A stretch of 64,000 nucleotides of DNA, taken from Nitratireductor indicus C115. GTDB lineage: Bacteria; Pseudomonadota; Alphaproteobacteria; Rhizobiales; Rhizobiaceae. Below the pieces are notes generated by a model that did no database searches, was not told the origin of the DNA, and saw only the letters and a list, made by a program, of their open reading frames with translations. The number at the start of each line of letters is the position of its first letter. The first letter of the stretch is position 1. The stretch covers positions 1 to 64,000 of the forward strand of contig NZ_AMSI01000008.1 in the NCBI RefSeq assembly GCF_000300515.1. The letters are read 5' to 3'. Of this stretch, positions 10,290 through 19,251 are shown piece by piece. Position numbers and translations under genes: made by a program.

Positions 10290-11468
10290 ATGACTTCGGG
10301 CAAAAAGGATATTGACCGGCCGCTTGGGCGCGATGCCAAGCCTTCCAGGAAGAGCCGTGGGCGCTCTTTCGGCAAGGGGAGCATTCTGCTTGGTCTTGCT
10401 GCCGTTGCAGTGGTTGGCGTTTCGCTTGCCGTTTCATTGCGTGAGCGTCCTTTCAGGACGCCGGTCCCGGTTGCGGTTACAGAGCCTGTCGAAACAACCA
10501 CGGTGGCCGAGACCAAGCCGGAGGCGACCTCGGTGCGCACCGGGGCTCCAGACGCCGCCATCGTGAAGGTGACACCCCAGGAAAGCGAGCCAGCTTCAGG
10601 CAATGGCGTTATCGTCATTCGCGATCCTTCGGCGATGGGGCAGCACCCACGCCTTGCCCATCTGCCGGACCGCGCGCTTATCGAGGAATCGGAGGCCGGT
10701 CCTCTGCCGGTGCGCCAACCGGGCGGGCGTCGGCCGTTCGATGTTTATGCACGCAGCTGGTCGGGCGCTCGGGGCGCCCGCATTGCAGTTGTGATCGGCG
10801 GGCTCGGGCTTTCGCAGACGACGACGCAGCGGGCCATCGAGGCGTTGGGGCCTGAAGTAACGCTGGCCTTCGCGCCCGCAGGCAACAGCCTGTCGCGGTG
10901 GATGCAGACGGCGCGCAAGGCCGGGCACGAGATCATTCTTCAGGTTCCGATGGAACCCTTTGGGTATCCGAACGAGAACCCCGGGCGTAACACGCTGACC
11001 GTCGATTCCGGCGAGGGACAGAATCTCAGCCGTTTGCGCTGGGCGCTGTCGCGAATCACAAACTATACGGGCGTCATGAACTATATGGGCGGGCGCTTCA
11101 CGGCCGATGAGGGCGCGCTTGAGCCGGTCATGGAAGAGCTTTCCAAACGGGGCCTGATGTATCTGGATGACGGCACCTCGGCGCGCAGCAAGGCGCAGGA
11201 TCTGGCCAGCAGTCTCTCGGTACCGTTTGCTGCGGCCGATGTGCTCATCGACCCCATCGGCGGAAACCGCCGCCCGGCCCCGGCAGATATTTTGAAGAAA
11301 CTCGATGAACTCGAGCGTATCGCGCGCGCCAAGGGCTATGCAATCGGTACGGGTTCAGCTTTCGACGAGACGATTGACACCGTGGCCGGATGGGCCAATG
11401 AGGTGGCCGGGCGCGGCATTGAGATCGTGCCGATTTCAGCCGTCGCCTTCGATCCAGAGGCGCGGTGA
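10290..11468 (+). CDS. Divergent polysaccharide deacetylase family protein (YibQ-like)
   Basis: Probable envelope protein of the YibQ/DUF610 branch of the NodB-like deacetylases; activity is not established for the family. About 392 residues: a basic N-terminus, one transmembrane segment (about 31-50, ILLGLAAVAVVGVSLAVSL), a Pro/Thr/Glu-rich linker, then the NodB-like barrel starting near residue 155 (ARIAVVIGGLGLSQTTTQRA). Characteristic pieces are VTLAFAPAGNSL, HEIILQVPMEPFGYPNENPG, NYTGVMNYMGGRFTADE and LMYLDDGTSARS. The start at the ATG is tentative; TTG and GTG codons lie five and two codons upstream. ctpA, this gene and rppH keep a common order in related genomes. Confidence 0.88.
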   Translation: MTSGKKDIDRPLGRDAKPSRKSRGRSFGKGSILLGLAAVAVVGVSLAVSLRERPFRTPVPVAVTEPVETTTVAETKPEATSVRTGAPDAAIVKVTPQESEPASGNGVIVIRDPSAMGQHPRLAHLPDRALIEESEAGPLPVRQPGGRRPFDVYARSWSGARGARIAVVIGGLGLSQTTTQRAIEALGPEVTLAFAPAGNSLSRWMQTARKAGHEIILQVPMEPFGYPNENPGRNTLTVDSGEGQNLSRLRWALSRITNYTGVMNYMGGRFTADEGALEPVMEELSKRGLMYLDDGTSARSKAQDLASSLSVPFAAADVLIDPIGGNRRPAPADILKKLDELERIARAKGYAIGTGSAFDETIDTVAGWANEVAGRGIEIVPISAVAFDPEAR

Positions 11469-11492
11469 AACAAGGCGGGGCCAATCGACAGA

Positions 11493-12005
11493 ATGAGCAA
11501 GAAATCAGGTGAACTCCCCTACCGGCCGTGTGTCGGCATCATGGTTCTGAATGGGGATGGACTGGCCTGGGCCGGTCGGCGCATTGTCAACGAAGGAACG
11601 GACGAGCTGTCGGGTTCAACACGCCTGTGGCAGATGCCGCAGGGCGGTATCGACAAGGGCGAGGAACCCCGCGATGCCGCCTATCGCGAGCTCTACGAGG
11701 AAACCGGCATGAAAAGCGTCGCGCTGCTTGCTGAAACACCGGACTGGATCACCTATGATCTGCCTGAGCATCTGGTGGGCGTTGCCCTGAAGGGCAAGTA
11801 TCGCGGGCAGAAGCAGAAATGGTTCGCTTTCCGCTTCGAGGGCCGCGACAGCGAGATCGCCATCAACCCGCCACCCGGCGGACATGAGGCGGAGTTCGAC
11901 GCCTGGGAATGGAAGCCGATGCTGGAGCTGCCGGAACTTATCGTTCCTTTCAAGCGGCCGGTCTATGACAGCGTCGTCGCCGCTTTCCGGCATTTGGTTC
12001 CGTAG
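11493..12005 (+). CDS. rppH: RNA pyrophosphohydrolase (Nudix)
   Basis: Removes pyrophosphate from the 5' end of triphosphorylated mRNA and so starts decay. 170 residues. The Nudix box reads [20 protein letters not shown] followed by TGM, with all catalytic glutamates present. The N-terminal [21 protein letters not shown] and the segment [12 protein letters not shown] are typical of RppH and set it apart from other Nudix enzymes. It begins 24 bases after the deacetylase gene. Downstream lies a long inverted repeat shared with the convergent acs gene. Confidence 0.96.
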   Translation: MSKKSGELPYRPCVGIMVLNGDGLAWAGRRIVNEGTDELSGSTRLWQMPQGGIDKGEEPRDAAYRELYEETGMKSVALLAETPDWITYDLPEHLVGVALKGKYRGQKQKWFAFRFEGRDSEIAINPPPGGHEAEFDAWEWKPMLELPELIVPFKRPVYDSVVAAFRHLVP

Positions 12006-12017
12006 ATTGGCGGGTAC

Positions 12018-12070
12018 CCTTCATCCCGCCCTCGTGGTTCGACAAGCTCACCATGAGGGCGGGATGAAGG
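12018..12070. repeat. 21-bp-arm inverted repeat between convergent rppH and acs
   Basis: Arms at 12018-12038 and 12050-12070 are complementary at 20 of 21 positions (the exception is a possible G-U pair), enclosing an 11-base loop. The central part contains GTTCGACAAGCTCACC, which resembles a short palindromic repeat found in many GC-rich proteobacterial genomes. Lying 13 bases after the rppH stop and about 94 bases from the acs stop, it could act as a bidirectional terminator or as a repetitive extragenic palindrome. Confidence 0.7.
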
Positions 12071-12163
12071 ATGAAGGCACGACCTCGGGATCAGGAGGAA
12101 TGCGTGGCAAGACAGGCGGCGCGCCGCCTGCTTGCCCGTCCGCGTGAGGCCAACAGCGAACGG

Positions 12164-14119
12164 TCAGGCCTTCTTGTTCTGGCGATTGTCGATGAGGTCG
12201 TCGACGACGGCGGGATCGGCGAGTGTCGATGTGTCACCAAGCGCACCGTAATCGTCCTCGGCGATCTTGCGCAGGATGCGTCGCATGATCTTGCCGGAAC
12301 GGGTTTTCGGCAGGCCGGGCGAGAACTGAATCTTGTCCGGTGAGGCGATGGGGCCGATCTCGTTGCGCACATGCGTGACCAGCTCCTTCTTGAGCTCGTC
12401 CGACCCCTTAACTCCGGCCATCAGGGTGACATAGCAATAGATGCCCTGGCCCTTCACATCGTGCGGGTAGCCGACCACGGCGGCCTCGGACACCTTGTCA
12501 TGGCTGACGAGCGCGGATTCCACCTCCGCCGTCCCCATGCGGTGGCCGGACACGTTGATGACATCGTCCACGCGGCCCGTGATCCAGTAATAGCCATCCT
12601 CGTCGCGGCGGCAGCCGTCGCCGGTGAAATATTTCCCCTTGTAGGTGGAGAAATAGGTCTGGATGAAGCGCTCGTGGTCGCCATAGACGGAGCGCATCTG
12701 ACCGGGCCAGGAATCGGCGATGCACAGATTGCCGCTGGTCGCACCTTCCAGAATCTTGCCGTCGCCATCCACCAGTTCAGGCTGAACGCCAAAGAAGGGG
12801 CGGGTGGCGGAACCGGCCTTCAGGTCGGTCGCGCCGGGCAGCGGGGTGATGAGGATGCCGCCCGTCTCCGTTTGCCACCAGGTGTCGACGATGGGCGACT
12901 TCTTCTCGCCGACCACGTTGTAATACCATTCCCAAGCCTCGGGATTGATGGGTTCTCCCACGGATCCGAGAATGCGCAGCGACTTGCGGGAGGTGCGGGT
13001 GACGAAGTCGTCGCCGGCGCCCATCAGCGCGCGGATCGCGGTGGGCGCAGTGTAGAAGATGTTGACCTTGTGCTTGTCGACCACCTGCCAGAAGCGGGAA
13101 GCATCCGGGTAGTTGGGTACGCCCTCGAACATGAGGGTGATGGCGCCATTGGCAAGCGGGCCATAGAGAATGTAGCTGTGGCCGGTGACCCAGCCCACAT
13201 CGGCGGTGCACCAGTAGATGTCGCCTTCATGATAGTCGAAGACGTATTCATGCGTCATCGAGGCGTAGACCAGATAGCCGGCCGTGGTGTGAAGCACGCC
13301 CTTGGGCTTGCCCGTGGAGCCGGAGGTGTAGAGGATGAACAGCGGGTCTTCCGCTTTCATCTTCTCCGGCTTGCAGTCGGGCTTGGCCTTTGCCGTCTCC
13401 ACATCGTACCAGAGATCGCGGTCCTCGAACCAGTTGATCTTGCCGGCCGTGCGACGGACCACCAGCACATGGCGAACCTTCACGCCCGCCTTCTCGGCGA
13501 TGGCGATGGCCTTGTCGGTGTTTTCCTTGAGCGGAATCTTCTTGCCACCGCGCAATCCTTCGTCCGCGGTGATGACGAAGTCCGACTTGCAGTCCTCGAT
13601 GCGGCCGGCAAGCGAGTCGGGCGAAAAGCCGCCGAAGACCACGGAATGGATCGCCCCGATACGCGCACAGGCGAGCATCGCGTAGGCCGCCTCGGGGATC
13701 ATGGGCATGTAGATGGTGACGCGGTCGCCCTTCCTGACGCCGCGCGACTTCATCACATTGGCAAGACGGCACACATGCTCGTAGAGCTCGCGATAGGTGA
13801 TCTTGCGGTCGTCATAGGGATTGTCGCCTTCCCAGATGATCGCCGTCTGGTCTGCGCGCTTCTTCAGGTGGCGGTCGATGCAGTTGTAGGCGACGTTGGT
13901 GACGCCGTCCTCGAACCATTTGATGGAAACCTTGCCCTTGAAGGAGGTGTTTTTCACCTTGGTGTAGGGCTTGAACCAGTCGATGCGCTTACCGTGCTTG
14001 TTCCAGAATTTCTCCGGGTCCTTGATGCTGTCCTTATACCACTTCAGATAGGTGTCGTTATCGATCAACGCGTTCTTCTTCCACGCGGATTTCACGCGGT
14101 GAACATGCACTTCGGACAT
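12164..14119 (-). CDS. acs: Acetyl-coenzyme A synthetase
   Basis: AMP-forming ligase that turns acetate, ATP and CoA into acetyl-CoA. 651 residues, the family length. Adenylation-domain motifs are [23 protein letters not shown] and [20 protein letters not shown]. The C-terminal [17 protein letters not shown] carries the lysine that Pat-type enzymes acetylate and sirtuin-type enzymes restore. The start at 14119 ([13 protein letters not shown]) was chosen because GGGAGGAG precedes it; the frame stays open 160 bases further upstream, into the regulatory region. It is transcribed toward rppH and divergently from usg, with two inverted repeats between. Confidence 0.97.
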   Translation of the reverse strand: MSEVHVHRVKSAWKKNALIDNDTYLKWYKDSIKDPEKFWNKHGKRIDWFKPYTKVKNTSFKGKVSIKWFEDGVTNVAYNCIDRHLKKRADQTAIIWEGDNPYDDRKITYRELYEHVCRLANVMKSRGVRKGDRVTIYMPMIPEAAYAMLACARIGAIHSVVFGGFSPDSLAGRIEDCKSDFVITADEGLRGGKKIPLKENTDKAIAIAEKAGVKVRHVLVVRRTAGKINWFEDRDLWYDVETAKAKPDCKPEKMKAEDPLFILYTSGSTGKPKGVLHTTAGYLVYASMTHEYVFDYHEGDIYWCTADVGWVTGHSYILYGPLANGAITLMFEGVPNYPDASRFWQVVDKHKVNIFYTAPTAIRALMGAGDDFVTRTSRKSLRILGSVGEPINPEAWEWYYNVVGEKKSPIVDTWWQTETGGILITPLPGATDLKAGSATRPFFGVQPELVDGDGKILEGATSGNLCIADSWPGQMRSVYGDHERFIQTYFSTYKGKYFTGDGCRRDEDGYYWITGRVDDVINVSGHRMGTAEVESALVSHDKVSEAAVVGYPHDVKGQGIYCYVTLMAGVKGSDELKKELVTHVRNEIGPIASPDKIQFSPGLPKTRSGKIMRRILRKIAEDDYGALGDTSTLADPAVVDDLIDNRQNKKA

Positions 14120-14205
14120 TTGCTCCTCCCGGTATGCGCTCGCTGGAGACCGGGCACGCGCTGAACGGCGCGGGGCCTCCTGGCTCGCGCGCATTATTAC
14201 CATTC

Positions 14206-14222
14206 TGTTGTCGTCGACAACA
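14206..14222. promoter_or_regulatory. 17-bp perfect palindrome upstream of acs (candidate operator)
   Basis: TGTTGTCGTCGACAACA reads the same on both strands around a central T. It starts 87 bases upstream of the acs ATG in the acs/usg divergent region. Sites with TTGT...ACAA arms are typical of GntR- or LacI-type regulators. No regulator gene of these types is adjacent. Confidence 0.45.
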
Positions 14223-14272
14223 TTAGACATTGGGTGGCGGCAAAAAGTGACGCGAAAATGCGACATGGATTG

Positions 14273-14303
14273 TGTTAGCACTTGTCGTAAATCGCTGCTA
14301 ACA
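14273..14303. promoter_or_regulatory. TGTTAGCA-N15-TGCTAACA inverted repeat in acs/usg region
   Basis: Two perfect 8-base arms, TGTTAGCA (14273-14280) and TGCTAACA (14296-14303), are separated by 15 bases, about two helical turns centre to centre. They lie about 155-185 bases upstream of acs and about 112-142 upstream of usg. The DNA here is AT-rich. A dimer or tetramer binding site is plausible. Confidence 0.4.
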
Positions 14304-14414
14304 TTCTGTATTTAAATAATAAATGATGGCTTTTAAGCTAGTTTACCATGGACCATCAAGTCCTTTCCCTGCAGAATTTCCCGGTGGCTTGAACGCGATT
14401 CGGAAAGGCAAGGC

Positions 14415-14687
14415 ATGCAGCATGCGAGCGAATTCGAGCTGATGCTCAAGGGCTACGGGATGACAACGGCCGAGTTTCTGTACCACATGCCCGATCATCC
14501 TCATCTCCTGCAGAGTTTCATCTGGCAGGACTATGATCTTGCGCCGGATTTTCCGGCGCTTCATCGCTTTATCGGTTTCTGGAAAGCGAAACTCGATGGG
14601 CCCTTGCATTCAGTGGTCTACACGCATCGCCGTCTCATATCGGCGAGCGAGTGGCGCAGCGTGAAGGGTGAGCTCGCCCTTCACTGA
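14415..14687 (+). CDS. usg: Usg-family protein
   Basis: Small soluble protein of unknown biochemical role; the family was named for its place upstream of trp genes in Caulobacter. 90 residues with the family pattern: AEFLYHMPDHPHLLQSFIWQ, DYDLAPDFPALHRFIGFW and GPLHSVVYTHR. Here no trp gene is near; usg stands alone, divergent from acs. The last codons form a near-palindrome (14661-14684, GTGAAGGG and CCCTTCAC). An AGGTGCCG/CGGCACCT hairpin follows at 14708-14742. Confidence 0.85.
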   Translation: MQHASEFELMLKGYGMTTAEFLYHMPDHPHLLQSFIWQDYDLAPDFPALHRFIGFWKAKLDGPLHSVVYTHRRLISASEWRSVKGELALH

Positions 14688-14707
14688 GAACCGGCGTCGT
14701 GAAGGCA

Positions 14708-14742
14708 AGGTGCCGAAGGTTTTTCGCAACCCTCCGGCACCT
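14708..14742. terminator. Hairpin between convergent usg and aldo/keto reductase
   Basis: AGGTGCCG (14708-14715) pairs with CGGCACCT (14735-14742), and AGG/CCT add three inner pairs after one mismatch. It is followed by GTCCTGTTTTC on the plus strand. Its position 20 bases past usg and 10 bases past the reductase suits a shared terminator. Confidence 0.5.
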
Positions 14743-14751
14743 GTCCTGTTT

Positions 14752-15786
14752 TCAAACGGCGGGCGGGTTGAGCTGTGCGAAAGCTGCCTGCCGGCGATAG
14801 GGGAAGTAGGGGTAAGGGGCATCCACCAGACTTGCCGCGTCGAGGCGGGCGACCTGCTCTGGAGTGAGCGACCAGCCGATGGCACCGAGATTCTGCCGAA
14901 GCTGTTCCTCGTTTCGGGCTCCGATGATGACGGATGAAACGCTCGGGCGCCCGATCAGCCAGTTTATGGCAATCTGCGGCACGGTCTTGCCCGTTTCGGC
15001 GGCCACTTCCTCAAGCGCGTCGACAACACGATAAAGCAGTTCGTTTGGAACCGGAGGGCCGAAGCTCGCCGTATCGTGCAGGCGGCTCTTTTCGGGCAGT
15101 TCTTCACCGCGGCGGACCTTGCCGGTGAGGCGGCCCCAGCCGAGGGGGCTCCAGACCAGCGCGCCCAAACCCTGATCCAGGCCAAGCGGCATCAATTCCC
15201 ACTCGTAATCCCGACCGACAAGCGAGTAGTAGACCTGATGTGCCACATAGCGTTGCCACCCGTGGCGATCGGCAGCGGCAAGGGACTTCATCACCTGCCA
15301 GCCGGAGAAGTTGGAAATGCCCGTATAGCGGAGCTTGCCGGTGCGGGTGAGGTCATCGAGCGTGGACAGCACCTCCTCGACCGGTGTCGCGGCATCGAAG
15401 GCGTGAAGCTGGAGGAGATCGATATAATCGGTACCAAGCCGTGCGAGGGCCGCATCGACGGCGCGGATGAGACGAGCGCGCGAGGTGCCTGCTTCATTTG
15501 CCCCGTCACCCATCGGCAACGCGGTCTTGGTGGAGATCAGCACCTTGTCGCGCCTGCCCCGGATGGCCTCGCCGAGCACTTCCTCGGATGCGCCGTCCGA
15601 ATAGACATCCGCGGTGTCGAAAAGATTGAGGCCGGCCTCGAGGCAGATGTCGATCAACCGTCGTGCTTCCGTGGCGTCGGTGTTTCCCCAGGCGCCGAAC
15701 AATGGGCCTGTGCCACCGAAAGTGCCGGTGCCGAAACTCAATACGGGTACCTTGAGGCCGGACGCCCCCAGATTGCGGTATTCCAT
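14752..15786 (-). CDS. Aldo/keto reductase
   Basis: NAD(P)H-dependent oxidoreductase of about 344 residues; the substrate is not evident. The barrel opens MEYRNLGASGLKVPVLSFGT. The catalytic tetrad can be followed: Asp and Tyr in FDTADVYSDGASEEVLGEAI, Lys in LISTKTALP and His in LLQLHAFD. The cofactor end has SVIIGARNEEQL, typical of the YajO/PdxI-like branch. Two start codons lie six bases apart; the inner one at 15786 has GGAG at a better distance. It ends a minus-strand pair with the MFS gene 34 bases upstream. Confidence 0.92.
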   Translation of the reverse strand: MEYRNLGASGLKVPVLSFGTGTFGGTGPLFGAWGNTDATEARRLIDICLEAGLNLFDTADVYSDGASEEVLGEAIRGRRDKVLISTKTALPMGDGANEAGTSRARLIRAVDAALARLGTDYIDLLQLHAFDAATPVEEVLSTLDDLTRTGKLRYTGISNFSGWQVMKSLAAADRHGWQRYVAHQVYYSLVGRDYEWELMPLGLDQGLGALVWSPLGWGRLTGKVRRGEELPEKSRLHDTASFGPPVPNELLYRVVDALEEVAAETGKTVPQIAINWLIGRPSVSSVIIGARNEEQLRQNLGAIGWSLTPEQVARLDAASLVDAPYPYFPYRRQAAFAQLNPPAV

Positions 15787-15820
15787 TGTCATTCTCCTTG
15801 TGTGTCGGGGTGAGACAGAT

Positions 15821-17005
15821 TCAGTGTGCCTGCTCGCATGCGGGAGATGCGATGCGGGACGGGTGACCGAGGCGTCGGGCGAAGAGGGCAGTTGCAAGGG
15901 CTGCCAGCGGAACGAGCCCTGCAACCCAGATCACCGCATCGAGACCGGGACCCTTGTCGATCACCGTGCCGCCAAGCCAGGCGCCGATGGCGTTGCCGAG
16001 GTTGAAAGCGGCTATGTTGAATGAGGAAGCGAGGCCCTGGCCTGCGCCGTCGGCCTTTTCCAGTACCCACATCTGCAGGGGTGGAACCGTTGCGAAGGCT
16101 GCGGCGCCGAACAGGCCGATGGCAATTACGGCCGCGACCTTGTCGTGCATGGCAAAGCTCATGGCGAAGAGGACCGCCGAAAGGGCGGCGAGCGAGCCGA
16201 GCATCGCAGGCACCAGCCGCCAGTCGGCGAGGCGACCGCCGAGAAGGTTTCCGGCGATCAGGCCAGCGCCAAATACGAGCAGCACGGGGGAAACGGCACT
16301 CTCCGAAAAGCCGGTGATCCGGGTCAGGATCGGAGCGATGTAGGTGAAGGCGGCAAAGACGCCGATCCAGCTCAGAACCGTAGTGAGGAGGCCAAGCAGC
16401 ACTTGTGGGCGGCGCAGAACGGCAAGTGAATTGTCTTCGGCCTCCTGGCTTTGGGGAGCGTCGTCGCGCGGCACGAGCAGGGCGATGACGGCAAAGGCTG
16501 CAAGGCCCACCAGCGTGACAGCCAGAAAGGTGGAGCGCCAGCCGAACGCCTGTCCGAGCCAAGTGCCGAACGGCACACCCAGAATGTTCGCCACGGTCAG
16601 GCCGGTGAACATGACCGCGATTGCCGAGGCTTTGCGGTCAGGGGCTACGAGCCCGGTGGCGACAAGCGAGCCGACGCCGAAAAATGAGGCATGCGCGAAG
16701 GCCGTCAACACTCTTGCAGCCATCAGTGACCAGTAATCGGGCGCCAGCGCACAGGCGAGGTTGCCAAGGGTGAACACCACCATCAGCGCCAGAAGCAACG
16801 TCTTGCGTGACCAGCGTCCGGTCAGGGCGCCGAGGATGGGGGCGCCGACAACGACCCCGAGCGCATAACCGGAAATGAGCAGGCCAGCTGCGGATATGGT
16901 GACGTCCAGATCGGCGCTCACCTCCAGAAGCAGGCCCATGATGACGAATTCGGTGACGCCGATGCCGAAGGCACCGGCGGTGAGCGCGTAAAGGGCGAGG
17001 GGCAT
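15821..17005 (-). CDS. MFS transporter, AraJ/YdhP-like drug or sugar efflux family
   Basis: Inner-membrane proton-driven exporter of 394 residues with twelve predicted helices. N-terminal FGIGVTEFVIMGLL and GYALGVVVGAPILGALTGRW are hallmarks of the DHA1 family members AraJ, YdhP and NepI; the second carries the loop-2 motif region, and motif C is seen as GVPFGTWLGQAFGW. It shares a minus-strand unit with the aldo/keto reductase and faces a LysR gene across a 120-base divergent region, a usual arrangement for a regulated efflux and detoxification pair. The substrate cannot be read from the sequence. Confidence 0.92.
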   Translation of the reverse strand: MPLALYALTAGAFGIGVTEFVIMGLLLEVSADLDVTISAAGLLISGYALGVVVGAPILGALTGRWSRKTLLLALMVVFTLGNLACALAPDYWSLMAARVLTAFAHASFFGVGSLVATGLVAPDRKASAIAVMFTGLTVANILGVPFGTWLGQAFGWRSTFLAVTLVGLAAFAVIALLVPRDDAPQSQEAEDNSLAVLRRPQVLLGLLTTVLSWIGVFAAFTYIAPILTRITGFSESAVSPVLLVFGAGLIAGNLLGGRLADWRLVPAMLGSLAALSAVLFAMSFAMHDKVAAVIAIGLFGAAAFATVPPLQMWVLEKADGAGQGLASSFNIAAFNLGNAIGAWLGGTVIDKGPGLDAVIWVAGLVPLAALATALFARRLGHPSRIASPACEQAH

Positions 17006-17125
17006 ATCTTGTCCTTGGTCGTGATGGCGCCGGTGACGGGACCGGCCTTCAAGGACTAGATGGACCTCACGTCACTGATGAAATAGATTGCGATAATTCA
17101 AAACACCTGGGATTTGATTTCAACA

Positions 17126-18034
17126 ATGCCGCGCACGGACATCAATCGTTCCGGAGAGATGGAGGTTTTTACCCGGGTGGTGGAGCTGCAGAGCTTTTCG
17201 GCTGCGGCGCGTGACCTGAAAATGACGCCCTCGGCCGTGAGCAAGCTCATTGCCCGGCTGGAGGCGCGGCTGGGGACGCAACTTCTGCGCCGTTCCACGA
17301 GACGTTTGCAGATAACGCCCGAAGGCAATGCATTTTACGAGAGCGGGCTGCGGATTCTGGCGGATATGGAAGCGGCCGAGAAGGCCGCTGCAGCCGGCGC
17401 TGCGCCGCGCGGACGGTTGAAGGTCAACAGCAACGTGCCTTTCGGCCAGCACAGGCTGGTGCCGCTCGTGCCTGCCTTTCAGGAGCGCTATCCCGAAGTC
17501 GCGGTCGATCTTGTACTCACCGACCATGTGGTCGATCTCCTGGAAGAGCGTGCCGATCTTGCGATCCGCGCGGGGCCGCTGGCGGATTCCAGTCTCATCG
17601 CGCGCAAGTTGGGGGAGACGCGCATGGTGCTGGTGGCTTCACCCGCCTATCTTGCCAGACACGGCAAACCGGACGTTCCGGCCGATCTGGAAAAGCACAA
17701 TCTTTTGGGTTTCTGCTTTTCGCGTATGCACGAAGGCTGGCCGTTTCTTGGAAAGGACGGGCAACCGTCTTCCATCAGCCCTTCGGGTCGCTCGCTTGTC
17801 AGCGACGGAGAGACCATGCGGCTGATGACGCTGGCAGGGGCGGGGATCGCTCGGCATGCACTCTGGCATGTGGGGGCGGATATCGCCGCTGGAAGGCTGG
17901 TTCCTCTGCTGGAGGCCTTTAATCCGGGCGATGTGGAGACGGTCCACGCCGTCTATGTGGGGCAGGGGCCGTTCCTGCCTGCCCGGGTGCGGGCGTTCCT
18001 TGATTTTCTCGTGGAGAGAATTCAGCTGGAATGA
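17126..18034 (+). CDS. LysR-family transcriptional regulator
   Basis: DNA-binding regulator of 302 residues. The winged helix-turn-helix spans about 10-68 (MEVFTRVVELQSFSAAARDL, TPSAVSKLIARLEARLG, LLRRSTRRLQITPEG). The effector domain begins near residue 90 (GRLKVNSNVPFGQHRLVPLV). The start at 17126 is the first ATG; a TTG four codons earlier is possible. It is divergent from the MFS/aldo-keto pair and therefore the likely regulator of that pair. The target site was not identified; the 120-base spacer is AT-rich. Confidence 0.94.
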   Translation: MPRTDINRSGEMEVFTRVVELQSFSAAARDLKMTPSAVSKLIARLEARLGTQLLRRSTRRLQITPEGNAFYESGLRILADMEAAEKAAAAGAAPRGRLKVNSNVPFGQHRLVPLVPAFQERYPEVAVDLVLTDHVVDLLEERADLAIRAGPLADSSLIARKLGETRMVLVASPAYLARHGKPDVPADLEKHNLLGFCFSRMHEGWPFLGKDGQPSSISPSGRSLVSDGETMRLMTLAGAGIARHALWHVGADIAAGRLVPLLEAFNPGDVETVHAVYVGQGPFLPARVRAFLDFLVERIQLE

Positions 18035-18185
18035 AGCCGGCTTATTTCTTTTGTTCAAGCCCTGACCTCCCGGGTGTATGATGCGACTTCGCCGAAACGG
18101 TTTCGAGGAGGCGGAAATCGGGAGGAGTCAAGCGGGCTCGGGCTCATCCCCTGGGGCAGGCCTTTATAGGCAAAAGGGGTTAAAC

Positions 18186-18569
18186 ATGAACGGATTGGCA
18201 AAAATCTGCTGGATTACGGCGCCCATCTACGCCGTGCTTGGAATGATCTTCGGTGTCGTGATGGCGGCGTCGGGCGACCATACGCTGGCGCCCGCGCACG
18301 GGCATCTCAACCTGCTCGGTTGGGCGACCATCGCGCTCTACGGCACATTTTACACGCTCGTTCCCAAGGCGGCGGAAAGCCGCGTTGCGAAATTGCAGGT
18401 TCTGTTGGCCGAGCTTGGGGTTCTGGTCATCGTGCCGGGCATCGCCATGGCAGTGATGGGGCAGGGCGAAGGGCTCGCCAAGGCAGGCTCCCTGCTGATA
18501 CTTGCGGGAATGCTTTTATTTGCAGTGACGGTGATGCGTTCGGTGGGAAGTGGGCCGGTGCGCGCCTGA
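18186..18569 (+). CDS. Four-helix membrane protein with AHGHLNLLGW motif, copy 1
   Basis: 127-residue inner-membrane protein of unknown function. Four hydrophobic segments fall at about 6-28, 38-60, 68-90 and 97-117. Conserved polar points are ASGDHTL and AHGHLNLLGW, where two histidines in a helix resemble haem-ligand histidines of haem-copper oxidase subunit I; such short proteins are sometimes labelled cytochrome-oxidase-like, without proof. A paralogue of the same length is at 19763-20146; 45 of the first 60 positions are identical by hand comparison. The start at 18186 was chosen because it aligns with that paralogue; the frame is open about 100 bases further upstream. Copy 1 stands alone on the plus strand. 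Confidence 0.8.
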   Translation: MNGLAKICWITAPIYAVLGMIFGVVMAASGDHTLAPAHGHLNLLGWATIALYGTFYTLVPKAAESRVAKLQVLLAELGVLVIVPGIAMAVMGQGEGLAKAGSLLILAGMLLFAVTVMRSVGSGPVRA

Positions 18570-18618
18570 TTTTCATCGCTGATGCGGCGGAGCGCCGGGA
18601 TCTTTCCCAGCGCTCTTT

Positions 18619-19239
18619 TCATTCGCGCTCGATCTTTTCCCATATGGCATCGACGATCCATTGCATCGCCGGAACAATCTCCTTGCGTTCCATGTGGCAG
18701 CTGTCGACGCCTGAAATGAAAAGCTCGGGTCCCACAACCAACGCCAGCATGCGAATCAGCTTGCGCCGCTGTTCCTTCTCCAACTCCGTGTTCTCCAGCG
18801 CTTTTTCCAGGAGGCCGAAGCGACGGCCGCCACGCCGGTAGACGCGCTCGGAGCCCGTCGACAATGCATTGGCGCTGTCAAGCAGGGTGGCGGCCAGAAA
18901 GCGCCGAAACTTCACCTCATCGTTTTCAACGATGCCGAACAGGAGTTCGGGAACACGGTGCAGTCGCTCGCGCACGTCCGCCCCGGAAAGCTGGGCGAAA
19001 AAATCATCTGTCGCAGGCATCGCCGCATCGAAGCCTGCTTCAAGGATCATGGTTTCGATATTCGGATAATAGCGATAGGCCGTGGCGCGTGACACCAGCG
19101 CCCGGTCGGCGACTTCCTCCATGGAAGGCGCGCCACCCTTTTCGAGAATCTCACGCAGAGCAGCCAGAAGCGCGCGGCGGGTCCGCAGGCGCTGGTTCTG
19201 GCGCTTGTCGGTCGGCGGCTTCATCTTTTCAGTTGACAT
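18619..19239 (-). CDS. TetR/AcrR-family transcriptional regulator
   Basis: Repressor of 206 residues. The N-terminal HTH lies at about 18-65 (RTRRALLAALREILEKGG, SMEEVADRALVSRATAYRYY). The ligand-binding domain is the variable remainder. The start follows AAGGAGA. A perfect inverted repeat, TGAGACAAAATCTCA at 19252-19266, lies 13 bases upstream of its start, between it and the cupin gene, as expected for autoregulation and for control of the divergent cupin/membrane-protein pair. A TATAAT box on the minus strand (19266-19271) abuts this repeat. Confidence 0.93.
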   Translation of the reverse strand: MSTEKMKPPTDKRQNQRLRTRRALLAALREILEKGGAPSMEEVADRALVSRATAYRYYPNIETMILEAGFDAAMPATDDFFAQLSGADVRERLHRVPELLFGIVENDEVKFRRFLAATLLDSANALSTGSERVYRRGGRRFGLLEKALENTELEKEQRRKLIRMLALVVGPELFISGVDSCHMERKEIVPAMQWIVDAIWEKIERE

Positions 19240-19251
19240 TTTTTCTCCTTG

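Noticed and set aside
12371-14164. 597-codon plus-strand reading frame opposite acs
   Set aside because: It is the antisense of acs, whose product has complete family motifs. The antisense product shows no recognisable domain, as expected from high GC third positions.
18093-18105. CGAAACGGTTTCG palindrome upstream of membrane paralogue copy 1
   Set aside because: Only 13 bases, unlike the TetR operator candidate at 19252-19266, and expected by chance in a region this long.
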